From Myxococcales bacterium (GTDB taxonomy: Bacteria > Myxococcota_A > Polyangia > Haliangiales > Haliangiaceae), in assembly GCA_947483555.1 (NCBI GenBank), contig CANKMW010000002.1:1-64000 (forward strand): 64,000 nucleotides of DNA. Direction: 5' to 3'. Position numbers and translations under genes: made by a program. Shown here in pieces: positions 15,782-23,737 of the stretch (positions are counted from its first letter, which is position 1; every line of letters starts with the position of its first letter). The notes beneath the pieces were generated by a model that was not told where the DNA came from, did not search any database, and was given only the letters and a program-made list of their open reading frames with translations.

Positions 15782-16043
15782 TCATTGGATGACGATCAAT
15801 CCGCCGCCGTCGGCGGGAGAGGAGCTGCAGGTTCCGCTCGGACTGCATGTTGACCTTGGTCGCGCACGCCGCGCCGAGCGGCGAGCCCTCGAGCAGGACC
15901 CGACAGCCGCTGGCCGGCACGTCGGCCGAGATCTCGACCCGGCCGATGATCTCGCCCGGCGGGGTCTGCGGCGTCGCCGCCGGGTCATCACCGCAGCCGG
16001 CGACCAACACCGTCGCGATGAACAACAGTGGACGACCACGCAT
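15782..16043 (-). pseudogene. small lipoprotein with a probable frameshift near its C-terminus
   Basis: ATG 16043 has GGGAGGG 4 nt upstream and a lipoprotein signal ending VLVAGC. About 75 residues in this frame have almost only G or C at third positions (ending ERNLQLLS). The bias then collapses into an Arg-rich run that stays open to 15642. One extra base in the GGG run at 15815-15817 would continue the protein as PADGGGLIVIQ and stop at 15782, restoring the bias. The central part (GRVEISADVPASGCRVLLEG) resembles carboxypeptidase-regulatory-like folds. The function is unknown. The next gene downstream also needs a one-base correction. Confidence 0.5.
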
Positions 16044-16121
16044 GGACCCTCCCGGAGCGATGGCCGCGAGCATACACCTCGCGTCCGGCTCCCGGGTTCG
16101 GGCTGTGGCCCCGGCGCGCGG

Positions 16122-16646
16122 TCAGTGCTTGCAGTCAGGCCCGTGCTGGTGATCGTCGCCGGCCGCGTGCCCGTGGTCATGACCGTGGTCATGACCGTGG
16201 TCATGACCGTGGTCATGACCGTGGTCATGACCGTGGTCATGATCATGACCATGGTCGTGGTCGTGATCACAGTCCGGCCCGTGCTGGTGCGGGTTGGCCG
16301 CGATCTCCTGCTTGACCTGCTCCATGTCGAGGGCGCGCGCCTTCGCGACCAGCTGGTCGAGCGCCGCCGCCGGCAGCGCGCCGCTCTCGCGAAACAGCAG
16401 CACGCCGTCGCGGAACAGCATCAGGGTCGGGATCGCCTGGATGCCCGCGGAGCCGGCGATCTCCTCCTGGGCCTCGGTGTCGATCTTGCCGAACGTCACG
16501 TCGGCATGTTTCTCCGAGGCGGCCTCGAAGATGGGCGCGAACATGCGGCACGGACCGCACCACTGAGCCCAGAAATCGAGCAAGACGATGCCGTCCTTCT
16601 CGATGGTGTGCTGGAAGTTGTCCAGGTTGATCTCGACGGTAGCCAT
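16122..16646 (-). CDS. thioredoxin with a C-terminal His/Asp-rich metal-binding tail
   Basis: 174 residues. Residues 1-115 are a complete thioredoxin fold with the active site WCGPC at 29-33 and the conserved cis-Pro in IPTLMLF. It lacks a signal peptide, so it should reduce disulphides in the cytoplasm. Residues about 117-174 are unusual: HQHGPDCDHD, then alternating GHDH units, then HQHGPDCKH, with roughly 20 His and two Cys. The tail is encoded by 12-bp tandem repeats. Such His-rich tails bind Ni, Zn, Co or Cu in known metallochaperones. GAGAGG precedes the ATG, and TAATAT about 30 nt further upstream is a possible -10 box. Confidence 0.9.
   Translation of the reverse strand: MATVEINLDNFQHTIEKDGIVLLDFWAQWCGPCRMFAPIFEAASEKHADVTFGKIDTEAQEEIAGSAGIQAIPTLMLFRDGVLLFRESGALPAAALDQLVAKARALDMEQVKQEIAANPHQHGPDCDHDHDHGHDHDHGHDHGHDHGHDHGHDHGHDHGHAAGDDHQHGPDCKH
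16173..16244. repeat. six tandem 12-bp repeats GTGGTCATGACC
   Basis: Six copies in register, the last reading GTGGTCATGATC, lie inside the thioredoxin gene and encode the GHDH units of its tail. Copies are nearly identical at the DNA level, so the tail can lengthen or shorten by slippage without breaking the frame. Confidence 0.9.
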
Positions 16647-16758
16647 ACAGACCTCTCGTTGTGTCCGGGCACCATATTACGAGTCGGTCAGGCCGGCGAC
16701 CGAAACGGCAACCGCTTCGATCGAACGGCGCAGGAAGCCGCGGGGACGGGTTCCGGGG

Positions 16759-17721
16759 TCAGTTCCACCGGACGGGCGTGCCCTTGAAGCAGCCCACGTT
16801 GTACGGAAAGTCGTACGTCCAGTGATAGTGGTACTGGTTGACGAGCTGGCCGTCCCATTCGACCGCATGGGTATGGCCATGGCACTCGTCGAGATCGTCG
16901 GAGGTCAGGACCTGTCCGTCCTCGCCGCGGGGGCCGTAGATCCCGAACCCGTCGAGGATGTATCCCATCAGGGCGGAATGCCCCGGCGTGCACGAGTCGA
17001 GCGCGTCGAGCAAGCACCGGGTGAGGTAGTGCGTGTGGTAGGTGAACGTTCCGTCCGACTGGCCGCCACAGCCATCCAGCATCTCGTACGCGGCGGCGTC
17101 GTTCGCGAGCGTCGACGCGCCGTGATAGATCGCGTTGCCCGACAGCGAGATGCCGCTGGGGCCGTAGGGAACGCAGCTGGGCGTCGCCGCGATCTGGGGC
17201 CCGGCAGCGAGCGTCAAGTTCACGTTCCGGGCTTCGATGTGGCTCGGATTGCGGTCGTACTGATAGGCGACGCTGGTCGGGTCGACCGGATAGACGCCGG
17301 TGGGGGTGCTCGGCAAGCCGTTGCCCGTGATGAGGCGATTGCCCTGGCCGTCGAGCATGACCTGGAACTGACTGGTCCACGACACGCTGCCGTCCACGGT
17401 CGGCTTGCGCGTGAAGTCCCACGTCCCGTCGTCGTTGGTCCAGTCCCGGGCGTCCGAGTTGCCGCGGCCGTCGGACGGGACCGCGCACAGCCACAGCGAC
17501 CCGATGGCGGGCACCTGCCCCTGGTCCCGGCGAAGGACGCGAGGATCGCCGAACGGAAGGTGCGTCAGGTCCGGACCTGGCTCGCTGCAGGTCGCCGCGT
17601 CGGCGAGACTGCCGCCGTCAACGGCCGCTTCCGGGTTCGAACTGCAAGCGCCCATGGCCAGGCCGGCCCCGGCCACGATCCATACGACTCGCCTCGCGCG
17701 CACTGTCATCTCGTTGTTCAC
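16759..17721 (-). CDS. YHYH-domain lipoprotein
   Basis: 320 residues from GTG 17721. ATG 17709 is an equally plausible start and gives the more typical signal peptide. The lipobox GLAMGAC is followed by a secreted domain that carries HTHYLTRC, ECHGHTHAVEW and the defining NQYHYHWT near the end, as in YHYH-family proteins. The His clusters suggest metal binding, but no activity is established for the family. Six or more cysteines are spread through the domain. It stands alone between the thioredoxin and the sensor gene, with a perfect 15-bp palindrome just upstream of the start. Confidence 0.8.
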   Translation of the reverse strand: MNNEMTVRARRVVWIVAGAGLAMGACSSNPEAAVDGGSLADAATCSEPGPDLTHLPFGDPRVLRRDQGQVPAIGSLWLCAVPSDGRGNSDARDWTNDDGTWDFTRKPTVDGSVSWTSQFQVMLDGQGNRLITGNGLPSTPTGVYPVDPTSVAYQYDRNPSHIEARNVNLTLAAGPQIAATPSCVPYGPSGISLSGNAIYHGASTLANDAAAYEMLDGCGGQSDGTFTYHTHYLTRCLLDALDSCTPGHSALMGYILDGFGIYGPRGEDGQVLTSDDLDECHGHTHAVEWDGQLVNQYHYHWTYDFPYNVGCFKGTPVRWN

Positions 17722-17729
17722 GCGAGTCC

Positions 17730-17744
17730 CGACTCGCCGAGTCG
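17730..17744. promoter_or_regulatory. 15-bp palindrome, possible operator
   Basis: CGACTCG-C-CGAGTCG is a perfect inverted repeat 9 nt upstream of the GTG start of the YHYH gene, a position where a bound repressor would block expression. No regulator is linked to it. Confidence 0.3.
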
Positions 17745-17897
17745 CTCGATGGTTAGGAACAAAAGCCGCCGCCCGCCCGATCGCGGCGGGCTCTGACCAC
17801 CGGCCACGGCCCGGTCAGATTCGACGGATTGGGTCGGGCACCGGCCCCGTCGTTGGTTGCCGCAGACGGTTTCCGATGACCTATGATCGGTGCGGGG

Positions 17898-19409
17898 ATG
17901 CAGGTCTCGGCGGTCCTGGTCGTGCTCACCGCGCTGAGCACGGTCGTCTCGGCGGCAGTCGGCGCCTGGGCGTTCCACCGCCGTGAGCACGTCCCGACCG
18001 CGCGATACTTCGCCGCGCTCCTCGCCGCCCAGACCGCGTGGACCGGGGCTCACCTCGGCGAGGCGCTGGCCCAGAGCTTCGACGGCAAGCTGTTCTGGGA
18101 CTCGATCCAGAGCCTGCCGTTCGCCTTCATGCCGCCGGCCTACCTGCTGCTCGCCGCCCGGTTCGCGGGCTTGCGCCCGCCGCGCGCCGCGATCGCCGGG
18201 CTGGCGGCGATCGGTGGGGCGTGCGCGCTGGCGCTCGCGACCGAGCCGCTGCACGGCCGCACCCGTCCCGACGCCCACCTGATCGGTTCGCCGCCGGTCT
18301 TGACCTACGAGCTCGGCGCCTGGGACCTGATCCTCGGGTCGCTCGCCCTGGGGACGGTGGCGGTGGCGTCGGTGATCGTCATGCGCCGGACCTCCCAGGA
18401 GCACCGGCTCTACGCCGCCCAGAGCGCGACGGTGGCGGTGGCGTTTGCGATCCCCCCACTCGGGACGCTGCTGGCGCTCGGCCTCGACGTGCACATCGAT
18501 GGTGACCGCGACGTGACTCCGCTGGCGTTCACGCTCGGAGCGGTGGTCGCCGCCTGGGGGCTGATCCGTCATCGGCTGTTTCACCTGGCGCCGATCGCGC
18601 GCGACGCGGTGATGGCCCGGCTGCCCAACCCGGTCGTGGTCGTCGATCACCGCCGCTGCATCGTCGACGTCAACCCGGCCGCGCTCGAGCTCCTGGGTCA
18701 GACGGAAGCCGCGATCATCGGCCAGCTCGCTTCCGAGGTCCTCACCCACTTCCCGTCGCTACCGCCGCTCGTCGAGGGCATCGGCGGCGAGGCCGAGCTG
18801 TGCCACGCCGGCCCGCGCGGCGTGCGCTGGTACGAAGCCATCGGTAGTCCGCTCACCGATCCGGACGGCCACGAGGTCGGCGCCCTGCTCATCCTGCGCG
18901 ACATCACGGTGCGCAAGCAGGCCAGCGAGCAGGTCGAGCGCCAGCTCGCGTTCAGCGAGACCCGCTTCCGGGCGCTGTTCGATCACGGGATCCAGCTCAC
19001 CACGGTCCTCGACTGCGATGGTCGGGTGGTGGCCGCCAACCGCGCCGCGCTCGAGCTGGTGGGGATGCGTGAGGACGAGCTGATCGGCATGCCGTTCTGG
19101 GACACCCCGGGCTGGACGGCGGCGGGTCCGCGGGAACAGATCCGCGACGCCGTGACCCGGGCCGCCGCCGGCGAGCGGGTCCGCCTCCAGACCCAGCATG
19201 TCGACCCCCGCGGCCGACAGCGCATGATCGACTTCGCGCTGATCCCGGTCCGCGACGCAGACGGCCGCATCATCGAGCTCATCACCGACGGCCGCGACGT
19301 GACCGTGGTCGGAGAGCGACATCGCGCCAACACGCCGGTGGCCGTGCCGACCGCCGATCCCACCATCACGGTGATGCAGGATCCGGGCGAGCCGAACCGC
19401 GCGCGGTAG
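17898..19409 (+). CDS. membrane sensor with 7TM histidine-kinase-type N-terminus and two PAS domains, no kinase
   Basis: 503 residues from ATG 17898. A TATGAT box ends 10 nt before it, which argues against the ATG at 17883 inside that box. Seven hydrophobic helices occupy residues about 1-220, as in the 7TM N-terminal domain of some histidine kinases. Two PAS domains follow (about 235-355, PNPVVVVDHRRCIVDVNPAA; and 365-480, GRVVAANRAALELVG), with a short linker that resembles PAC ends (LLILRDITVRKQ). There is no HisKA, HATPase, GGDEF, EAL or methyl-accepting domain. It could be a signal-input adapter for another protein or a kinase that lost its output. Confidence 0.8.
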   Translation: MQVSAVLVVLTALSTVVSAAVGAWAFHRREHVPTARYFAALLAAQTAWTGAHLGEALAQSFDGKLFWDSIQSLPFAFMPPAYLLLAARFAGLRPPRAAIAGLAAIGGACALALATEPLHGRTRPDAHLIGSPPVLTYELGAWDLILGSLALGTVAVASVIVMRRTSQEHRLYAAQSATVAVAFAIPPLGTLLALGLDVHIDGDRDVTPLAFTLGAVVAAWGLIRHRLFHLAPIARDAVMARLPNPVVVVDHRRCIVDVNPAALELLGQTEAAIIGQLASEVLTHFPSLPPLVEGIGGEAELCHAGPRGVRWYEAIGSPLTDPDGHEVGALLILRDITVRKQASEQVERQLAFSETRFRALFDHGIQLTTVLDCDGRVVAANRAALELVGMREDELIGMPFWDTPGWTAAGPREQIRDAVTRAAAGERVRLQTQHVDPRGRQRMIDFALIPVRDADGRIIELITDGRDVTVVGERHRANTPVAVPTADPTITVMQDPGEPNRAR

Positions 19410-19420
19410 GCGCGGTCACG

Positions 19421-20089
19421 CTAGTCGAGCCAGCGGCGCTCGAGGAGCTTGACGCGATATCGCGCCCGCACCTGGTCGATGGGGTCGGCCCACTGGTCCT
19501 CCCACACCACCTTGAGCAACGGGGCGGCGTCGCGACCGACGTCGTAGGCCTCGCGCAGCGAGTGGCGCAGCGCGCCCCAGCGCCGCTCCATGACGATGTG
19601 CTTCAGCGACCCGAAGGTGACGACCAGCGCCGACACCGGCAGCCGCAGCTGTCCCCACGAGAAGGCGTGGATCACCACCTCCTCGTGACCGGCGATGCCG
19701 AGGCCGAGCAGCGCATGCCAGACGTCGTGGGTCTGGCGAAACCGACGCATCAGGTACGCCATGTCCTCGTCCTCGACGTGACGGGTCCGCGCCGCCTGAT
19801 AGTCGGCGGTGATGGCGTTGCCGTCGAGGTGGCGGACGTAGGCACCGCCGAGCGTGGTCGCCGGCATCCGGCGCAGCTGCTCGTAGTCGACGCTGTCACT
19901 CGACAGCTCCGGGCGTTCGGCCATGAGCCGCTGGCCGTCGGGGTCGGCCGCCAGCTCGGCCAGCAGCCGCCGGTACGCCGGTCGGCCGGTGATCTCTTCG
20001 ACGCGGTGGATCTCGTGCGTCTTTCCCGAGTCCGCCATCACCCGTACCACCGCGCGTCCGACCATGTAGCTATCGCGTGCGAGCCCCAT
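19421..20089 (-). CDS. Coq4-family protein
   Basis: 222 residues. The signature HDVWHALLGLGIAGHEE (121-137) matches the HDXXH-X11-E zinc site of Coq4, the protein that helps ubiquinone biosynthesis. The surrounding pattern (MAYLMRRFRQTHD, HAFSWGQLRLPVSAL, EDQWADPIDQVRARY) also fits the family. No other quinone gene is nearby. The ATG at 20089 has no clear ribosome-binding site; ATG 20065 is a possible alternative. It converges with the 7TM sensor gene, 11 nt apart, and diverges from the secreted-protein gene at 20202. Confidence 0.85.
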   Translation of the reverse strand: MGLARDSYMVGRAVVRVMADSGKTHEIHRVEEITGRPAYRRLLAELAADPDGQRLMAERPELSSDSVDYEQLRRMPATTLGGAYVRHLDGNAITADYQAARTRHVEDEDMAYLMRRFRQTHDVWHALLGLGIAGHEEVVIHAFSWGQLRLPVSALVVTFGSLKHIVMERRWGALRHSLREAYDVGRDAAPLLKVVWEDQWADPIDQVRARYRVKLLERRWLD

Positions 20090-20201
20090 GTCGCCAGCGT
20101 GGCGTGCGCGCTGCCCGTGGTCAAGACCGGGACCTCGGGGTCCCACCCGAGGAGAGGATTCGCGCACCTGGCGCGGCGCGGATCGTGCTGAGATCGGGCC
20201 C

Positions 20202-21503
20202 ATGAAGCGAACCGGGATCTTGCTCCTCGCGGTGGTGGCCGCCACCGCCACGCTGTCGTCCGCGACGCCCGCCGAGGCCCAGGGCTACGTCGAGCAGAAG
20301 GACAACGACGCCATCGGCGTCATCGAGCGCGCCCTGGCCAAGGTCGACAAGAACCCGGCGCTGTTCGATGGCAAGGCCATCCCGCCGGGCGCCGATCTGA
20401 CCAAGGTCGGCGAGCTGGCCACCCGCCTCAACAGCGAGCTCGACGTGGCGCGCCGCCACATCGATCAGCTGTCCGCCGCCGGCCGGGCGCGCCCGAACGT
20501 GGCCGCGATGATGACCAGATGGAACGACCTCGCGACGTACGCGCGCGCGCTGGTGCCGGTCTACAACGCGGCGGCCGCCGCCGCCAGCGACGCCGCCGCC
20601 AGGAAGGCGACCGCCGACGCCGCCGCCAAGGACGCCGGCAGCAAGGCGTGCGCCGCGTTCCGCAAGGAGCTGCTCGCCGATCCGACCGAGCTCGAGCGGC
20701 TGCACCGGGTGACGCAGATCAGCGACGGCGTCATCACCTCGTGGCAGACCGTCGAGGACGGCGGCAAGCACAAGGCCACCCTGGCCAAGGCGGCGGCGCT
20801 GTGCGCGCGGCCCGAGTTCGCCCGCATCGGCACCGCGTGCTCGCTCGGCTACGGGCCGCCGCCCGAAGAACCCGGCTGGTGTGCGGCCGCGGCGCGCGCC
20901 GACGAGGTGATGAAGCAGGCGGCGCGTAACCTGGCGAGCGACTTCGCCCAGCGCATGGGACCGGCGCGCACGGCCGAGAACCTGGCCGACAAGGATGGCT
21001 GGATCGACATCGAGGGCCCGGTGACGTGGGCCGACTACTTCTCGGGGAAGAAGCAGCGCGACCTGATCATGAAGCAGCTGGCGCCGGTGTTCGCGCAGGC
21101 CGGCCTGACCACCATCGACGATCTCGACGTGTTCAAGAAGCTCGAGGCCCACTACGCCGCGCTCGCCGTCAAGGTGAAGGAGCTGGCGCCCGGATGGGAC
21201 CTGCCGGGCAAGGCGTGCGCCGGCGCCGGCTGCGCCGCCGCGAAGAAGAGCGCGGCGGCGTGGTACCCGAAGGGCAAGCTGCGCAAGGTGCTGCAGAACC
21301 AGGCCGCGTGGACGGTGGTGCAGAACGGCCTCGGCATCCCGACCCACCGCTACAAGTCGGGCTTCGTCCTGATCGAGGTCAAGGGGGACCCGATGTGCCA
21401 GCTCCGCTCGTGGACGGCGAGCGAGAAGCACCAGGGCGGCGGCCGCTACCAGGCGGCGACCGGCGCGCAGATCGGCTACGTGCGCTGGCAGCCGTGCAGG
21501 TAG
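20202..21503 (+). CDS. secreted protein of unknown function, Ala-rich
   Basis: 433 residues with a signal peptide (MKRTGILLLAVVAATATLSSATPAEA-Q). The mature part is mostly helical, with an Ala/Asp/Lys-rich stretch near residues 125-150 (AAAAAASDAAARKATADAAA), nine or so cysteines probably in disulphides, and a C-terminal region (VVQNGLGIPTHRYKSG, VKGDPMCQLRSWTASE) that looks conserved rather than low-complexity. No known domain or catalytic motif is recognised. It is probably periplasmic. It is transcribed away from the Coq4 gene and is followed 96 nt later by another unknown gene. Confidence 0.7.
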   Translation: MKRTGILLLAVVAATATLSSATPAEAQGYVEQKDNDAIGVIERALAKVDKNPALFDGKAIPPGADLTKVGELATRLNSELDVARRHIDQLSAAGRARPNVAAMMTRWNDLATYARALVPVYNAAAAAASDAAARKATADAAAKDAGSKACAAFRKELLADPTELERLHRVTQISDGVITSWQTVEDGGKHKATLAKAAALCARPEFARIGTACSLGYGPPPEEPGWCAAAARADEVMKQAARNLASDFAQRMGPARTAENLADKDGWIDIEGPVTWADYFSGKKQRDLIMKQLAPVFAQAGLTTIDDLDVFKKLEAHYAALAVKVKELAPGWDLPGKACAGAGCAAAKKSAAAWYPKGKLRKVLQNQAAWTVVQNGLGIPTHRYKSGFVLIEVKGDPMCQLRSWTASEKHQGGGRYQAATGAQIGYVRWQPCR

Positions 21504-21599
21504 CCGCCGCCGGCGGGCACGGGCGCGGCGCACCGTGAACCGTCCGTAGCCGCGCCGCACGGTGGCGCCGGCCGGCGCGGACGTGGGAAGCTGCCGCCC

Positions 21600-22379
21600 G
21601 TGTCGTCGCTCGCCGAGCTGGTCCTGCACCGTCGCCGCGCCCACGGTACGGTGTCCGAGCGCGGGTGGGCGCAGCTGTGGCAGCGCGTGTTCGATGACGG
21701 CAGCGCGCTCGGTCGGGCCCACGACGTCGAGCCCCACATGATCCGGATGATCCCGTCGAGCCCGGCGGTGACGCTGATCGCGGTCGGGGCGTGGCCGATG
21801 CAGTACCTGTTTCGGTGGGCCGCGTTCGCGGTGATCGAGGACGTACCGTTCCTGATCCCGCCGGTGCGTGGCCTCGAGAACACGGTGCACCTCGAGCGCG
21901 TCCACGCCTACGACGTCCCCGATCTCGACGATCCGGACTGGCAGAACGAGCTGGCGCGCCGCTTCCGCCGCGCCGCCGGCGTCGACACCCAGGCGCCGGT
22001 CTCGAGCACGAGCAGCGTGCCGTCGATCGATCTCGGCCCGGCGCTGATCGGGGCGCTCTCCGACCAGGAGGCGGTGCGCGTGCTGGAGTGGCTGGCCCGC
22101 ATGACCGGGGTCGGGATGGAGGGCCTCGCCGAGGCCGAGCTCACGCCCGGGCTGGCGGCGGCGCGCGCGGCGGTGCCGGCGATCCCGCGCGAGGTGGCGG
22201 CGTGGGAAGGCGGCGCGGGGACGATCGCCTGCGTTCGCCTCGATCACGAGATCGCCGGCCAGGCCGGCGGTCAACGCTCCGAGGTCGCGGCGCTGCGGCT
22301 GGTGCGCGGCGCCGGGAAGTGGCGCTTCACGCGCACCGTGGTCGCCGAGTACGAGCGCGAGGGCACGCCGCTGTCCTGA
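21600..22379 (+). CDS. conserved hypothetical protein, cytoplasmic
   Basis: 259 residues from GTG 21600, without a signal peptide or membrane helix. The sequence is rich in Trp, Arg and Glu (RGWAQLWQRVFDDGSALG, GAWPMQYLFRWAAFAVIED) and holds no motif that I can name. The frame has strong third-position G/C bias throughout, so it is a real gene. Its TGA overlaps the ATG of the permease gene (TGATG), so the two are translationally coupled and may work together. Confidence 0.6.
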   Translation: MSSLAELVLHRRRAHGTVSERGWAQLWQRVFDDGSALGRAHDVEPHMIRMIPSSPAVTLIAVGAWPMQYLFRWAAFAVIEDVPFLIPPVRGLENTVHLERVHAYDVPDLDDPDWQNELARRFRRAAGVDTQAPVSSTSSVPSIDLGPALIGALSDQEAVRVLEWLARMTGVGMEGLAEAELTPGLAAARAAVPAIPREVAAWEGGAGTIACVRLDHEIAGQAGGQRSEVAALRLVRGAGKWRFTRTVVAEYEREGTPLS

Positions 22380-23161
22380 TGTCGACCCACGATCTGGTCG
22401 TCCTCGCGCTGGTCCTCGGCGCCGGCGCCTTTGTCGAGGCGGTGGCCGGTTTCGGCGGCACGGTGCTGGCGCTGTCCCTGGGCGCGCGCTGGTTCGGGAT
22501 CGAGGCGCTGCTGGCGTGGTTCCTGCCGCTCAACCTCGGGCTGTCGCTGGCCCTGGCGACGCGCGGCCGGCACGCCATCGCCTGGCGCGCGCTCGGCACC
22601 GCGATCCTGCCCATGATGCTGGTCGGGCTGGCCGCCGGGACCGCGCTGACCTGGATCATCGACGCCGACCGGGCGCGGGCGCTGTTCGCAGGCCTGGTGA
22701 TCGTGGTGGCGGTGGTCGAGATCGCGGCCCAGGTCCGGGCCCGCGGCCTCGCCGGGGCCGGCGATGGCTCGGCGATGGAACCGGCGGCCGGCCTGCCGCC
22801 GCTGGCGCAGCGCGGCCTCCTGCTCGGCGCCGGCGTGGTGCACGGCCTGTTCGCCACCGGCGGGCCGCTGGCGGTGGCGGTGATCGCCCGCAACCTGACC
22901 AGCAAGACCGCCCTGCGCTCGACCCTCGCCGTCATGTGGTTCGTGCTCAACGTGATCGTGTTGACCCGGCTGACGGTGCGCGGCCACGTCGACGGCATCT
23001 CGCTGGGCGGCTCGCTGCGGCTGGTCCCGGCGATGCTCGCCGGCATGGTGCTCGGCGAGCTGGTCCACGCCCGGGTCAGCGAGCGCAGCTTCCGCGGCGC
23101 GGTCGCGGGCCTCTTGCTCGTCACCGGCGCCCTGCTCCTGCACGCGTCACTGGCGCGCTAG
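22379..23161 (+). CDS. TauE/SafE-family membrane permease
   Basis: 260 residues with about eight membrane helices in two similar halves. The first half opens with GAGAFVEAVAGFGGTVLALSLGA and the second with LLGAGVVHGLFATGGP, the paired Gly-rich signatures of the TauE/SafE (DUF81) family, which exports sulphite, sulphoacetate or related anions. The length is usual for the family. The substrate cannot be told. It is coupled to the unknown cytoplasmic gene before it and converges with the Cys-rich lipoprotein gene. Confidence 0.85.
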   Translation: MSTHDLVVLALVLGAGAFVEAVAGFGGTVLALSLGARWFGIEALLAWFLPLNLGLSLALATRGRHAIAWRALGTAILPMMLVGLAAGTALTWIIDADRARALFAGLVIVVAVVEIAAQVRARGLAGAGDGSAMEPAAGLPPLAQRGLLLGAGVVHGLFATGGPLAVAVIARNLTSKTALRSTLAVMWFVLNVIVLTRLTVRGHVDGISLGGSLRLVPAMLAGMVLGELVHARVSERSFRGAVAGLLLVTGALLLHASLAR

Positions 23162-23192
23162 CTGCCGCGGCACGGGCTGGCCGCGACGCCGC

Positions 23193-23609
23193 TCAGCCCG
23201 GACAGCTACCGGTGGCCTCGACCGCCATGAACGCACCGGCGCCGCAGGCGATCCGACACGTCGAGTCCGGCGAGCACGACAGCGAGCAGCTCCCGGTGCA
23301 CCGGATGTCGCAGGTGGCGCCCTCGCTACACGAGACGCTGCCGCTGGCCCCGACCGTCATGTCGCACGTCGAGCCGCCCGAGCAGTTGACGCTGCACGAC
23401 TGGCCACACGTGCCGCTGCACTCGTTGTCGTTGGTGCACGCCAGCGAGCAGCTGTTGCCGGCACAGCTCGAGCCGTCGATGTCGCACGAGGTCCCGGCCT
23501 CGCAGGCACACGACGTGCCGTTACATGTCGGTGGTGGTGGTGCGTCGCTCCCACACGCGGTGACGAACACGAGGGCGAGGCAGGGGATGATCGATCGGGC
23601 GATGGGCAT
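23193..23609 (-). CDS. small Cys-rich lipoprotein
   Basis: 138 residues. The lipobox VFVTAC gives a lipidated N-terminus, then about 22 cysteines occur in 110 residues in a loose repeat of the form S/T-C-x(2-4)-C (CDIDGSSCAGNSCSLAC, CSVNCSGGSTCDM, CDIRCTGSCSLSC). The spacing suggests a stack of short disulphide-bonded turns. GGAG lies about 6 nt before the ATG. No named family was recognised. It lies 128 nt after the beta-propeller lipoprotein gene on the same strand, so co-transcription is possible. Confidence 0.75.
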   Translation of the reverse strand: MPIARSIIPCLALVFVTACGSDAPPPPTCNGTSCACEAGTSCDIDGSSCAGNSCSLACTNDNECSGTCGQSCSVNCSGGSTCDMTVGASGSVSCSEGATCDIRCTGSCSLSCSPDSTCRIACGAGAFMAVEATGSCPG

Positions 23610-23737
23610 CGAGGCTCCATGATAGCAAGGCGCGCACCGCATCGCGCGGCGTGCAACGCGGCGAACCCACGGCGTCAGCCCAGGGCGAGCGTACGAAGCG
23701 TGCGCACCGGCGCGGCATCGGCGTCGCCTGATCACGG

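Noticed and set aside
16173..16269. Tandem repeats that could be taken for a CRISPR-like array or minisatellite
   Set aside because: They are in frame inside the thioredoxin gene, have no spacers and encode the His/Asp tail.
17770..17800. GC-rich hairpin followed by TTTTG as a terminator
   Set aside because: It lies between divergent genes, where neither transcript would end, and a GGCGGC stretch separates the stem from the short T-run.
23624..23639. CGGTGCGCGCCTTGCT (minus strand) as a sigma-54 promoter for the Cys-rich lipoprotein
   Set aside because: The predicted transcript start would lie downstream of the ribosome-binding site, and the -24 element has three mismatches.
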